Positions 54,847 to 63,154 of a stretch of 64,000 bases of DNA are shown in pieces. This DNA comes from Streptomyces sp. WMMC500 (lineage in GTDB: Bacteria; Actinomycetota; Actinomycetes; Streptomycetales; Streptomycetaceae). The notes beneath the pieces were generated by a model, which did not search any database, was not told where the DNA came from, and was given only the letters and a program-made list of their open reading frames with translations. A program made the position numbers and the translations under genes. How positions within the stretch are numbered: position 1 is the first letter of the stretch; every line of letters begins with the position of its first letter. The stretch is taken from contig NZ_CP114905.1 of the NCBI RefSeq assembly GCF_027497195.1, positions 310,001 to 374,000 of the forward strand, read 5' to 3'.

Positions 54847-54874
54847 CGGCAGGCGAGCGGCGGCGCGCCTGCCG
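54847..54874. terminator. Bidirectional hairpin terminator
   Basis: Perfect 9-bp stem CGGCAGGCG (54847-54855) and CGCCTGCCG (54866-54874), immediately after the SDR stop (54846) and just before the stop of the convergent LivG-like gene (54878). Confidence 0.78.
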
Positions 54875-54877
54875 CGG

Positions 54878-55618
54878 TCAGCCCAGATATGCGGCCCTGA
54901 CCACCGGGTCCGCTCGGATCTCGGCGGGCCTGCCGTCCGCGATCACCCTGCCCAGGTTGAGCACGACCACCCGTTCGCTCAGGCCCATGACGAACTGCAC
55001 GTCGTGCTCCACGAGGAGAACCGTCGTGTCCAGCGTGCGGATCACCTCGGCGAACCGCGCGGTCTGCTCGGCGTCCAGACCCGAGGTGGGCTCGTCGAGG
55101 AGGAGGACGGCGGGGTCGTCCACGATGGCGCGCGCGAGTTCGACCATCCGGCGCCTGCCGATCGGCAGTTCCGCGGCGTGGACGCCCGCGAGGTCGTCGA
55201 TCCCGCAACGCCGCAGCGCGTCCACGGCGCGCGCGCGACGCCCGTGTGCCAGACGGCGCCGAGGGCGCCAGCCGACGAGGTCGGCGGCGAGGCCGCCGCC
55301 TCCGCCGTGCCATTCGAGCGCCGCCAGGACGTTGTCGAGCACGGTCAGCCGGCCGAACACCTGCGGGCGCTGGAAGGTCCGGCGCACCCCCAGGTGGGAC
55401 CGGTGCAGCGCGCCGGCACCCGTGACGTCCCTGCCGCGCAGCCGCACCGTGCCGGACGTGGGCCGGCGCAGCCCGCTGACCACGTCGAACAGCGTGGTCT
55501 TACCGGCACCGTTGGGCCCGATCAGGCCGCAGACAGCGCCCTCGGGGATGGTCAGGCCGATGTCCGTCAGGGCGTGCACACCGCCGAAGCGGACGTTGAC
55601 TCCGTCAATGCTGATCAC
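54878..55618 (-). CDS. Branched-chain-type ABC transporter ATPase (LivG-like)
   Basis: 246 aa; GTG 55618 lies within the end of the upstream fusion gene (14-base overlap). Walker A GPNGAGKT, signature LPIGRRR, Walker B LLLDEPTSGLD and H-loop VEHD. The long insert of about 35 residues after the Q-loop is typical of LivG. It is the second ATPase of the importer; the first is fused to the permeases. Confidence 0.93.
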   Translation of the reverse strand: MISIDGVNVRFGGVHALTDIGLTIPEGAVCGLIGPNGAGKTTLFDVVSGLRRPTSGTVRLRGRDVTGAGALHRSHLGVRRTFQRPQVFGRLTVLDNVLAALEWHGGGGGLAADLVGWRPRRRLAHGRRARAVDALRRCGIDDLAGVHAAELPIGRRRMVELARAIVDDPAVLLLDEPTSGLDAEQTARFAEVIRTLDTTVLLVEHDVQFVMGLSERVVVLNLGRVIADGRPAEIRADPVVRAAYLG

Positions 55619-58292
55619 TGGTCAGCTCCGTTTCGGCGAGTCCCAGGTAGGCCGATGCCAGGCGCTCGTCGTCGACGTCGGACCGTGGCCCGAGCCAGGC
55701 CACCCGCCCCAGGCGCATGAACGCCACGGTGTCGGCCAGCCGGAGGGCTTCGGTGGCCTTCTCCTCCACGATGACGATGGCGGCACCCCTGTCCCGCAGC
55801 TCACCGAAGAGCTGGAAGACCTGGTCGACGACGAGGGGCGCCAGGCCGAGCGAAGGCTCGTCCGCGATCAGCACCTTCGGCGGGTGTACGAGGAGCGGGG
55901 CCAGCGCCAGGATCTGCTGCTCGCCGCCCGACAGGGCGCCCGCGGCGATGGCGCGGCGCTCCTTGAGGCGGGGCAGCCGCTCGTACACCGACTGCCTGTC
56001 CGCGTCCCGGGGAAGGGAGACGGCGAGATTCTCCTCGACCGTCAGCGCCGGGAAGACGCCGCGCCCCTCGGGGGCGAGGAACACCCCCGCGCGTGCCCTG
56101 CGGTGGGCCGGCCAGGCGGTGATGTCCCGGCCGTCCAGCAGTACCCGGCCGCCCACCGGCCGTAGCGTGCCGGCGGCTGCCGCGCACAGGGTGGTCTTCC
56201 CCCCGCCGTTGGCGCCGAGGAGCGCCACGACGCTGCCGGCCGGTACGTCGAGGTCGACGCCGCGCAGGACGGTGGTGTCGCCGTACCCGGCGACGATCGA
56301 CTCCAGCCGCAGCAGGGCGCGCGGCCGGTCGGGGACCGGGTGCCGGGGTGGCGGAGCCCCGGCCGCCTGCTCTTCGCGGCGCTCGCGCCTGTGCCTGTGG
56401 TAGCGGCGCTCGGCGAACTGGGCGAGGAGACCGTCCGGGTGCTTGGCCAGCAGGATGCCGCCCAGCCCGAAGAGCACGGCACCCAGGTGGGGAGATTCGG
56501 TGACCAGCGCGAGCAGCTCCGGGAACAGCGCGACCATCAGCCCGGCGAGCACCGCGCCGCCGATGCGCCGGACGCCCTGCAGCACCACGACCGCCAGCCA
56601 GACGAACCCCGACATCGCCGGCAGGTCGGTGACCGTGATCCGGCCGGCGACCGTCCCGTACAGTACGCCGCCGAGTCCGGCGATGCAGGACGACAGGGCG
56701 AAGAGGGTGAGCTTGGCCCGGGTGGCGGAGATGCCGGCCGACAGCGCGGCCGTCGGCGCCGACCGGACCGCCAGGATGGCGCGGCCGGAACTCGAGCGCT
56801 CGAGGTTGCGGACCATCAGCATGACCAGGCCGATGAGCGCGAGCAGCAGCACGATCTGCACCCGGTGATCGCTCGTGTCGGCGAAGCCCAGTGACAGGGG
56901 AGGCAGTTCCCAGCCGACGCTGCCGTTGCTGAAGGAGTCGATCTGGAAGAGCACCTGGTCGGCGATCAGTGCCAGCGCGAACGTGGCGAGGGCCAGGACA
57001 CGTCCGCCGAGCCGCAGCGCGGGCAGCGCCACGACCAGTCCCGCGACCGTCGCGGCCAGCACGCCGAGCGCCATGGCGACGGCGTACGGAAGGCCGCTGT
57101 GGAAGGCGTAGCCGACGGTGAGGGCGGCGAGCGCGGCGAACGACGCCTGCGCCAGGTTGATCATCCCGCCGATCCCGGTGACGACGACGAACGAGCTGAA
57201 GATCAGGGCGAGTACGAGGCCGTGCGCGACGAGGCCGGTCCAGTACGCATCCCCCACGGTGAACGCCCACACCACCAGAGCGGCCGTGCCCACCGACCAC
57301 GGCAGCGCGCGGCGCAGCCGGGGCACGTCGGCGAGGTAGTCGGGCGGGGGTGTGTCCTCGGCGATCGATCCGGCGAGGCGTTCGCGCGACCGGTTGAACA
57401 CGAGCAGGCCGGCGAACAGGAGCAGGGCCGGTATCGCACTGCGCAGACCGGTGATGTCCTCGGCGAAGCCGGCGTATCCGACGACCAGGTTCTGTACGAC
57501 TCCGAGGGCGAGGCCCGCCGCGAAGGTCACCGGTATCGACTGCAGCCGCCCGAAGACCGCGGCGGTTGCGGACGCGAACAGCAGCAAGGTGAAGGCCGAG
57601 GCGTCGACGCCGAGGACGGGGATCGCGAGCACGCCGGCCAGCGCGGCGAGCGTAGAGCTGAGCATCCAGGCCTGCGCCGATGCGGCGTCGGCGTCGATGC
57701 CGCGCAGCGTCGCGAGGTTCCTGCGGTCCACGGTCGCCCGCATGCGCAGGCCGAGAGGCGTGTGCCGCATCACCGCCCACAGTGCCACGGCGGCGACGGC
57801 GGCGAACGCGAAGGTCGTGACCTGGTCGGAGTCCAGCGTGAGCCAGGAGGACGGATGCCAGTTCTCCACCGGCCTCGGTCCGATCCCGCGGGCGCTCCTG
57901 CCCTCGGTCATGGCCGGGACGTCCGCGCCGGCGGAGATCAGCAGATCGACGATCCACATGCCCAGGGCGGGCAGGGCGATGCTGAGTCCGATGGTCGCGA
58001 CGATCTGCGCGATCTCCCCGGAGGTGGACAGGCCCTTGAACATGACCCGGTGCAGAACGTAGCCCAGGAGCGGCGCCACGACGCCCACGGCGACGAGGGC
58101 GGCGAGCCACGGCGGCCAGCCCGCTCCGGTGGTCAGCTGGAAGAAGAGCAGCGCGCTGACGAAACCGATGGCGCCGTGCGCGAAGTTCAGCACGCCGGTC
58201 GCCGCGTACGAGAGCGTCAGCCCGGACGCCATCACCGCGAAGATCGCACCTGTCACCAGCCCGCTCAGCACATAGCCGACAAGCTCCGTCAT
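55605..58292 (-). CDS. LivH-LivM-LivF fusion: two permeases and one ATPase in one chain
   Basis: 895 aa from ATG 58292. Residues 1-300 are a LivH-type permease (GLTLSYAATGVLNFAHGAIG). About 330-625 are a LivM-type permease (GLVLALIFSSFVVVTGIGGMINLAQASFAA). A basic, Pro-rich linker spans about 626-660, and residues about 661-895 are a LivF-type ATPase with Walker A 693-700 (GANGGGKT), signature 787-793 (LSGGEQQ) and Walker B VLIADEP. The three are separate genes in the classical system. The frame is open throughout, with no sign of readthrough errors. It imports a branched-chain-like or carboxylate substrate across the membrane with the SBP at 58352 and LivG at 54878. Confidence 0.93.
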   Translation of the reverse strand: MTELVGYVLSGLVTGAIFAVMASGLTLSYAATGVLNFAHGAIGFVSALLFFQLTTGAGWPPWLAALVAVGVVAPLLGYVLHRVMFKGLSTSGEIAQIVATIGLSIALPALGMWIVDLLISAGADVPAMTEGRSARGIGPRPVENWHPSSWLTLDSDQVTTFAFAAVAAVALWAVMRHTPLGLRMRATVDRRNLATLRGIDADAASAQAWMLSSTLAALAGVLAIPVLGVDASAFTLLLFASATAAVFGRLQSIPVTFAAGLALGVVQNLVVGYAGFAEDITGLRSAIPALLLFAGLLVFNRSRERLAGSIAEDTPPPDYLADVPRLRRALPWSVGTAALVVWAFTVGDAYWTGLVAHGLVLALIFSSFVVVTGIGGMINLAQASFAALAALTVGYAFHSGLPYAVAMALGVLAATVAGLVVALPALRLGGRVLALATFALALIADQVLFQIDSFSNGSVGWELPPLSLGFADTSDHRVQIVLLLALIGLVMLMVRNLERSSSGRAILAVRSAPTAALSAGISATRAKLTLFALSSCIAGLGGVLYGTVAGRITVTDLPAMSGFVWLAVVVLQGVRRIGGAVLAGLMVALFPELLALVTESPHLGAVLFGLGGILLAKHPDGLLAQFAERRYHRHRRERREEQAAGAPPPRHPVPDRPRALLRLESIVAGYGDTTVLRGVDLDVPAGSVVALLGANGGGKTTLCAAAAGTLRPVGGRVLLDGRDITAWPAHRRARAGVFLAPEGRGVFPALTVEENLAVSLPRDADRQSVYERLPRLKERRAIAAGALSGGEQQILALAPLLVHPPKVLIADEPSLGLAPLVVDQVFQLFGELRDRGAAIVIVEEKATEALRLADTVAFMRLGRVAWLGPRSDVDDERLASAYLGLAETELTSDQH

Positions 58293-58315
58293 GCGGGGTC
58301 TCCCAAGAGACTAGG

Positions 58316-58343
58316 GCCCGTCGGTCCGGCCGCGCCGACGGGC
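58316..58343 (-). terminator. Intra-operon hairpin between SBP and permease genes
   Basis: Perfect 9-bp stem GCCCGTCGG (58316-58324) and CCGACGGGC (58335-58343). It lies between the substrate-binding protein stop (58352) and the permease start (58292). Such hairpins commonly reduce read-through or stabilise the upstream SBP message so that binding protein exceeds transporter. Confidence 0.65.
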
Positions 58344-58351
58344 GAAGTGGA

Positions 58352-59620
58352 TCACTTCTCGAAGCACTCGAGCGGCTGTGCCTCGACGAACTCGCCTTGG
58401 CGCACCTGAACCAGCGCCGAGCAGGGGCTCGGCTCCGTCCTGCTCCGTGGGAAGCTGAGTTTGCCGACGGCCGGGTTCTCGTACTGCAGCTTGTCGAGCG
58501 CGGCGCGGTACCTCTCGGCGGTGACGTCCTTGCCCGCCTCCTCCAGCGCCGTCAGGAACATGTCGGCCGCCCAGTAGCCCATCGCCGTGGCCTGCGTGAA
58601 GACGTGCTCGGGCTCCTCCTTGCGGACGTCGTCCATCATCTGCTCGACCTCGGGGATGTCCGCCTCGAAGGGAGCGAAGGAGACCCCCGTGTAGACGCCT
58701 TCCATGACCTGTGCCCCCTGGGGGTCGGCGAGCAGCCTGGGGTCGTAGCTCGTGGCGTCGACGATGATCCCCTCGTACCCCGCCTTGCGCAGAGCGCCGT
58801 ACAGGCCCAGGTTCGTCGCACCGGACATGATCGAGAACACGACGTCGGGCGGGCCACCGCCGTCGGACTTCATGATCTTGTTGAGGTACGGGAGCCAGTC
58901 CTGCGGCGGGGCGGCCGCGGGGACCGACGCGGACGCACCAGCCACCTCGTAGCCGGCGGCGGCCCACAGCTCGTCGGCCTGCCGCACCCCGTTCGAGCTG
59001 TCACTGTTGTCGATGCCCTGGATCCAGACCGACTGCCCGTCGGCCCTGCCGTCCTTGCCGCCGAGCACGTCCGCTATCTGGTGCTGCGTGTATCCGCGGC
59101 TCCACAGCAGATCCTCGTCCTCGGTGTCCTCCGGCTGCAGGCAGCCGCTCACCCCGTACGAGAGCTTTGACGTACACCAGCCCCTGCTGACCCCCCAGCC
59201 GAACCTCGTGACGCCGGCGTCCTCCGCGACGGGCGAGGTCCCGGCGCCGAACGCGACCCACGGGACGATGGCGAAGACCTCCTCCCGCTGCACCAGCTTC
59301 TTGACGGCCGCATCGGCGGCTGCTGCGGTCATCGTGTCGTCCTCGGCGCCGATGAAGTCGATCGTGCGGCCGTCCACCCCGCCTTCGGCGTTGGCCCTCG
59401 CGAACCGGGCCGCGGCACCGACCTCCGCCTCGGCCGTCGTGTAGCCGACCGGGCTGGTCTTGGTGACCAGCCCGCCTACCTTGATGGTGTCGCCCAGGAC
59501 ATCGCCCTCGTCGGACCCCCCGGACCCGTCGCTCTCCGCGGCGCAGCCCGCCGACAGCGTGATCAGCGCCACCGCCGCGGCCAGCCACGACCTGGCCTTG
59601 GCGACCTTGTAACCGTGCAT
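58352..59620 (-). CDS. Liv-type substrate-binding lipoprotein
   Basis: 422 aa from ATG 59620 (CGGGAG upstream). A signal peptide ends in LSAGC with the lipidated Cys26, followed by an acidic Ser/Gly-rich linker. The mature part is a type I periplasmic binding fold (VGGLVTKTSPVGYTTAEAEVGA near the start). It catches the ligand outside the membrane for the fused Liv permease. First gene of a three-gene minus operon, divergent from the 59773 gene across site 9. Its ligand is unknown; the context favours a catabolic substrate over amino acids. Confidence 0.92.
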   Translation of the reverse strand: MHGYKVAKARSWLAAAVALITLSAGCAAESDGSGGSDEGDVLGDTIKVGGLVTKTSPVGYTTAEAEVGAAARFARANAEGGVDGRTIDFIGAEDDTMTAAAADAAVKKLVQREEVFAIVPWVAFGAGTSPVAEDAGVTRFGWGVSRGWCTSKLSYGVSGCLQPEDTEDEDLLWSRGYTQHQIADVLGGKDGRADGQSVWIQGIDNSDSSNGVRQADELWAAAGYEVAGASASVPAAAPPQDWLPYLNKIMKSDGGGPPDVVFSIMSGATNLGLYGALRKAGYEGIIVDATSYDPRLLADPQGAQVMEGVYTGVSFAPFEADIPEVEQMMDDVRKEEPEHVFTQATAMGYWAADMFLTALEEAGKDVTAERYRAALDKLQYENPAVGKLSFPRSRTEPSPCSALVQVRQGEFVEAQPLECFEK

Positions 59621-59707
59621 GCGACGCTCCCGCTTCGTCTGTGAGTGGGTGCGTGTACCGCGCCCAGCGGGAGCGTATGAAGGCCTCATCAGAGTGTCAA
59701 TAAAGAA

Positions 59708-59727
59708 AACAATATATAAGATACATG
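59708..59727. promoter_or_regulatory. AT-rich operator/promoter element, site 9
   Basis: AACAATATATAAGATACATG lies between the divergent SBP (start 59620) and the 59773 gene. It has the AT-rich core and shares ATAAGATA with sites 8 and 10 but lacks the GATT start, so it is the weakest member. Confidence 0.5.
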
Positions 59728-59772
59728 GAACCGTAGACGATGGCGCTGTGCCGTGAGAGAGGGGTGTGCCAG

Positions 59773-60498
59773 ATGAACACCAAGGTCTACATCCACGAGT
59801 TCATCAACGTGGTCGGACACAACCGCGCACGCTACATGCAGCACATGGCGGCCAACTGGAGCCCGCTCGCCCAGGAGGAGCGCGGCCAGCTCTGTTACGG
59901 GATCTGGGGCGTGGTCGGTTCGACGGGACGGTGGCCGCAGGTGGTCAACATCTGGGAGGAGGACGGGTTCGACGGCCTCGCCGACTCGCTCCGGCACGAG
60001 CTCGGCCACCGCGACCTGCAGGATCCGGCCCTGGCCCGGTGGTGGGCCGCGGCGGCGGGCATGCGCTCGGGCGGCTTCGACCGGATCCTGGTGCCGCATC
60101 CGGAGATGCCCACCATCGAGGAGCTGGTGCGAGGCGAGCACCGGGGCGTGGCGTACGCGCACGAGGTCCTCACCACCGGCCCCGGCTCGGCCCGGTGGTT
60201 CCTCGACGCGACGTGGGAGGACGCGGAGAAGGCCGGCGCCAACCGCGGCTGGCGGCTGACCGGGGCCTGGTGCACCGCCATGCGGAACCGCGACGAGTGC
60301 GTCCTGCTGTGGACGGTACCCACCTGGGAGTCCTGGGCCGGCGCCGAGTCGGACGCCGCCCAGGGCCGCGAACTGCTGCCGCGCGCCGAGGTGTTCGTCC
60401 GCACCCGGCAGCGCATCCTGCTGGCCGACGCGCCCCTGTCGCCGACGCGGACGGGGCGGCAGCCGTCCCGGGACGACCGCGTCGACTGGACCGACTGA
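59773..60498 (+). CDS. NIPSNAP-like protein of unknown function
   Basis: 241 aa from ATG 59773 (GAGGGGTG upstream). Two alpha-beta ferredoxin-like halves seem present: YIHEFINVVGHNRARYMQHMAANW and AYAHEVLTTGPGSARWFLDATW. Both start with an aromatic-x-H-E strand followed by a helix, as in NIPSNAP or dimeric alpha-beta-barrel proteins. No catalytic motif is certain. It faces the importer genes across site 9 and lies tail to tail with the thiolase at 60536, so it very probably serves the same pathway. The fold call is by eye. Confidence 0.65.
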   Translation: MNTKVYIHEFINVVGHNRARYMQHMAANWSPLAQEERGQLCYGIWGVVGSTGRWPQVVNIWEEDGFDGLADSLRHELGHRDLQDPALARWWAAAAGMRSGGFDRILVPHPEMPTIEELVRGEHRGVAYAHEVLTTGPGSARWFLDATWEDAEKAGANRGWRLTGAWCTAMRNRDECVLLWTVPTWESWAGAESDAAQGRELLPRAEVFVRTRQRILLADAPLSPTRTGRQPSRDDRVDWTD

Positions 60499-60535
60499 AC
60501 CCGTCTCCCGCCGGGCCGCCTGCCCCCGGGTGCGG

Positions 60536-61726
60536 TCACCCTGTCCCGAAGACCCCGACGAAGCTCACCATCTCCCCCGGATAGCCGCCGAGATTGTGGG
60601 TCAGCGCGAGTGACCGCTTCCCGTACGTGCCGACGCGTCGCCCGGCGGGCGCCTCGTCCCGCAGTTGCAGCCACGCCTCGAACACCATGCGCAGGCCCGA
60701 CGCCCCGACGGGGTGGCCGAAGGACTTCAGCCCGCCGTCGGGGTTGACGGGCACCTCGCCGTCGAGGTCGAAGGCCCCCTCCCGGACGAGGCGGTGGGCG
60801 GTGCCGCGCTCGGCCAGCCCGAGGTCTTCCAGGAGCACGAGCTCCGCGGGCGTGAAGCAGTCGTGGACCTCCGCGAGCGCGAGCTCCGCCCGCGGGTCGC
60901 GGATGCCGGCCTGGCGGTACGCCTCCTGCGCCGCGGCCGTCACCTCCGGGAACGTGGTGTAGTCGTAGTCCGGGTCCATCAGCCCGGAGCCGTCCCCGGA
61001 CACGAACGACAGCGCCTTGACCAGCAGCGGCTTGTCCGTGTACCGATGGGCGTCCTCCGCCCGCACCACGACCGCCGCCGCCGCGCCGTCGGCCACGCCC
61101 GCGCAGTCGAGTACGGACAGCCGCCCAGCGACCGGAGGCATCGCGCACAGTCGCTCGACGGAGATCTCCTTGCGGAACTGGGCCCGCGGGTTCCGGGCGC
61201 CGTTGGCATGGTTCTTCGACGCGATGCGCGCAAGGGCCGTCCGCAGCTCCTCCTCGGCGACCTCGTAGCGCGCGGCGTATGCGGGGACGATCATCGAGAA
61301 CATGGCGGCGGCGGTGAGCGAGCGCGCGGTACCGTCCCCCGGGATCGGGAAGGCGTTGAGACCCTGGTGACCGGAGTCCTTGACCTTCTCGCAGCCGATG
61401 GCCACGGCGACGTCGTAGGCTCCGCTGGTGACGGCGTAGGCCGCCTGGCGCAGCGCCTCGGATCCGGTCGCGCAGTAGTTCTCGACCCTCGTCACCGGCT
61501 TGTTCGCAAGGCGCAGCGGGCGCGACAGGGCGAGCCCGCTCATGCCGGACTGCACCGTGCCGAGCCAGAAGGCGTCCACCTCGCCCTTGCCGATTCCGGC
61601 CGACGTGAAGGCATCCTGGGCCGCCTCGATCAGCAGGTCGTCGAAGCCCATGTCCCAGCGCTCGCCGAAGCGCGTGCACCCCATGCCGACGATCGCGACC
61701 CGGTCGGTGATTCCGTGTGATCCCAT
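60536..61726 (-). CDS. SCPx/Ltp-type thiolase
   Basis: 396 aa; ATG 61726, one base after the stop of the upstream HMGCS-like gene. Nucleophile in ENYCATGSEA, His in EVHDCFTPAE and second His in KSFGHPVGASG, the SCP2-thiolase arrangement. It should cleave 3-oxoacyl-CoA, or act as a retro-aldolase as the related Ltp2 does with a DUF35 partner. The DUF35-containing partner is coded directly upstream, which strongly suggests a complex. Confidence 0.9.
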   Translation of the reverse strand: MGSHGITDRVAIVGMGCTRFGERWDMGFDDLLIEAAQDAFTSAGIGKGEVDAFWLGTVQSGMSGLALSRPLRLANKPVTRVENYCATGSEALRQAAYAVTSGAYDVAVAIGCEKVKDSGHQGLNAFPIPGDGTARSLTAAAMFSMIVPAYAARYEVAEEELRTALARIASKNHANGARNPRAQFRKEISVERLCAMPPVAGRLSVLDCAGVADGAAAAVVVRAEDAHRYTDKPLLVKALSFVSGDGSGLMDPDYDYTTFPEVTAAAQEAYRQAGIRDPRAELALAEVHDCFTPAELVLLEDLGLAERGTAHRLVREGAFDLDGEVPVNPDGGLKSFGHPVGASGLRMVFEAWLQLRDEAPAGRRVGTYGKRSLALTHNLGGYPGEMVSFVGVFGTG

Positions 61727-61727
61727 G

Positions 61728-63098
61728 TCAGACGCCCTTCTCGCGGACGGGCCGCGCCTTCCAGAAGTAGTTGTGCACGCCGTCGGCGGTGTGCAGCCGG
61801 CGGAAGGTCATCTCGACCCGGTCACCGATCGCCGGCTCCTCGCCGTCGACGTCGGTCAGCTCCACCGGGAGCCGTCCGCCGCCGTCGAAGTCGACGACCG
61901 CGAACAGCACCGGCGGGCTGGGCGAGTAGGCGAGGCGGTCGACGGTGCAGGTGACGACCGTCCCCCGGCGTCCGGCCATCGGGACCGCCGTCGAGTCGAG
62001 GGGCGACGGCGGGAGGCTGACCGTTCCGCCTTCGTCCGCGGAGCCCACGAACCCGAACTTCCAGTCCTGGTTGCGCAGCGCCGCCGAGGCCGAGGCGCGA
62101 GCCGGCTCGGGCCGGCGCGGCGGTTCGGGGGCCACCATCCCGCGCCAGGCCAGGAAGGTCAGATACGGCACGCCGCGGCCGTGGTCGAGCTGGTCCGCCA
62201 TCGGAAGCGGGTGCGGATGCTCCCGCAGGGCGGGCGTCGTACGCCACACGAACGCGTCCGCACCGTCGGCGAGCGAGACGAGCACCACCACCTGGCCGGG
62301 GGCCGCCCGCTCCAACGCGGCCGCGAGCAGGAACGCCGGCTGCGCCGCTCCGGGGTTCCCGACCCGTCCGTCCAGCCGGTCGGTGACGGCCCCGGCCGGT
62401 ACGCCCGAGCGCGCCGCGACCGCCTCGGCGGACTTCGCGTGCAGTCCCGCCACGACGAGGGCACCGACCTCGCCGGGGGCGACCCCGGCCGCGTCGAGGA
62501 CGGACGTGACCACCTCGTGCCCCAGGTCGGCGTAGACCTTCTCGCCGAACCTCTCCTCCCACAGCCGCGACACCGGCTCCCCGGGGATGCGCCACCGGTC
62601 CAGGAACTCCGCGGTGACCGACGCCGTGGCCACCAGTTCGGCCAGCACGGGGCCGTCGTCGTCGGAGCCGAGGACGAGTGCGGCGGCGGCATCGCCGCCG
62701 GCGGCTTCGTCGGGCCCGCCGGGGCGGCCGGTTCGCAGGTCGGAGACCACCACGAGCGTCGGCCCCGCCGCGGTCAGGCCGGTACGCAGCGCTCCCGTCG
62801 CGGAGCGCACCGAGCCGATCGCGTCGTAGGCGGTGCAGGTCCGGTCCAGGCGCAAGGCCGCATGCACGGCCGTCGCGTTGGTCCGGTCCAGATAGGGCGG
62901 ATCAGCGGTGGCGAACCAGAGTTCGGTCGGCGCCGCCCGGGCGTGGCGGAGTGCCAGGCGCGCCGCCGCCACCCCCATCGTCGTCGCGTCCTCGTCGTAT
63001 CCGGCAACCGACCGCGCCCCGGACCGCGCCGGTGTGATCCGGCCCCGGTCAAGGCGCCAGAAGGGGACGTAGGTGCCCCAGCCAAGGATTCCTCGCAT
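61728..63098 (-). CDS. HMG-CoA-synthase-like domain fused to DUF35 OB-fold
   Basis: 456 aa; ATG 63098, with only a distant GGAG upstream. Residues about 1-300 follow the HMG-CoA synthase/KAS III fold (GTYVPFWRLDR, EDATTMGVAAARLAL). At the active-site loop the sequence is AIGSVRSATGAL, with no Cys where the nucleophile is expected. Residues about 340-456 form a DUF35 OB-fold (CTVDRLAYSPSPP, GDRVEMTFRRL), but the paired Cys of a zinc ribbon are absent. In archaea HMGCS, DUF35 and thiolase form one complex; here two parts are fused and the thiolase follows. It may be a CoA-channelling scaffold rather than a synthase. Confidence 0.83.
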   Translation of the reverse strand: MRGILGWGTYVPFWRLDRGRITPARSGARSVAGYDEDATTMGVAAARLALRHARAAPTELWFATADPPYLDRTNATAVHAALRLDRTCTAYDAIGSVRSATGALRTGLTAAGPTLVVVSDLRTGRPGGPDEAAGGDAAAALVLGSDDDGPVLAELVATASVTAEFLDRWRIPGEPVSRLWEERFGEKVYADLGHEVVTSVLDAAGVAPGEVGALVVAGLHAKSAEAVAARSGVPAGAVTDRLDGRVGNPGAAQPAFLLAAALERAAPGQVVVLVSLADGADAFVWRTTPALREHPHPLPMADQLDHGRGVPYLTFLAWRGMVAPEPPRRPEPARASASAALRNQDWKFGFVGSADEGGTVSLPPSPLDSTAVPMAGRRGTVVTCTVDRLAYSPSPPVLFAVVDFDGGGRLPVELTDVDGEEPAIGDRVEMTFRRLHTADGVHNYFWKARPVREKGV

Positions 63099-63117
63099 GA
63101 CGTCAGGTTAACTCCAT

Positions 63118-63137
63118 CTTGTATAAGATATCTAATC
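63118..63137. promoter_or_regulatory. AT-rich operator/promoter element, site 10
   Basis: On the minus strand it reads GATTAGATATCTTATACAAG, with the palindromic core AGATATCT. It lies in the 56-base gap between divergent starts at 63098 and 63155. Confidence 0.65.
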
Positions 63138-63154
63138 TGCGATTGACTGGGCAC

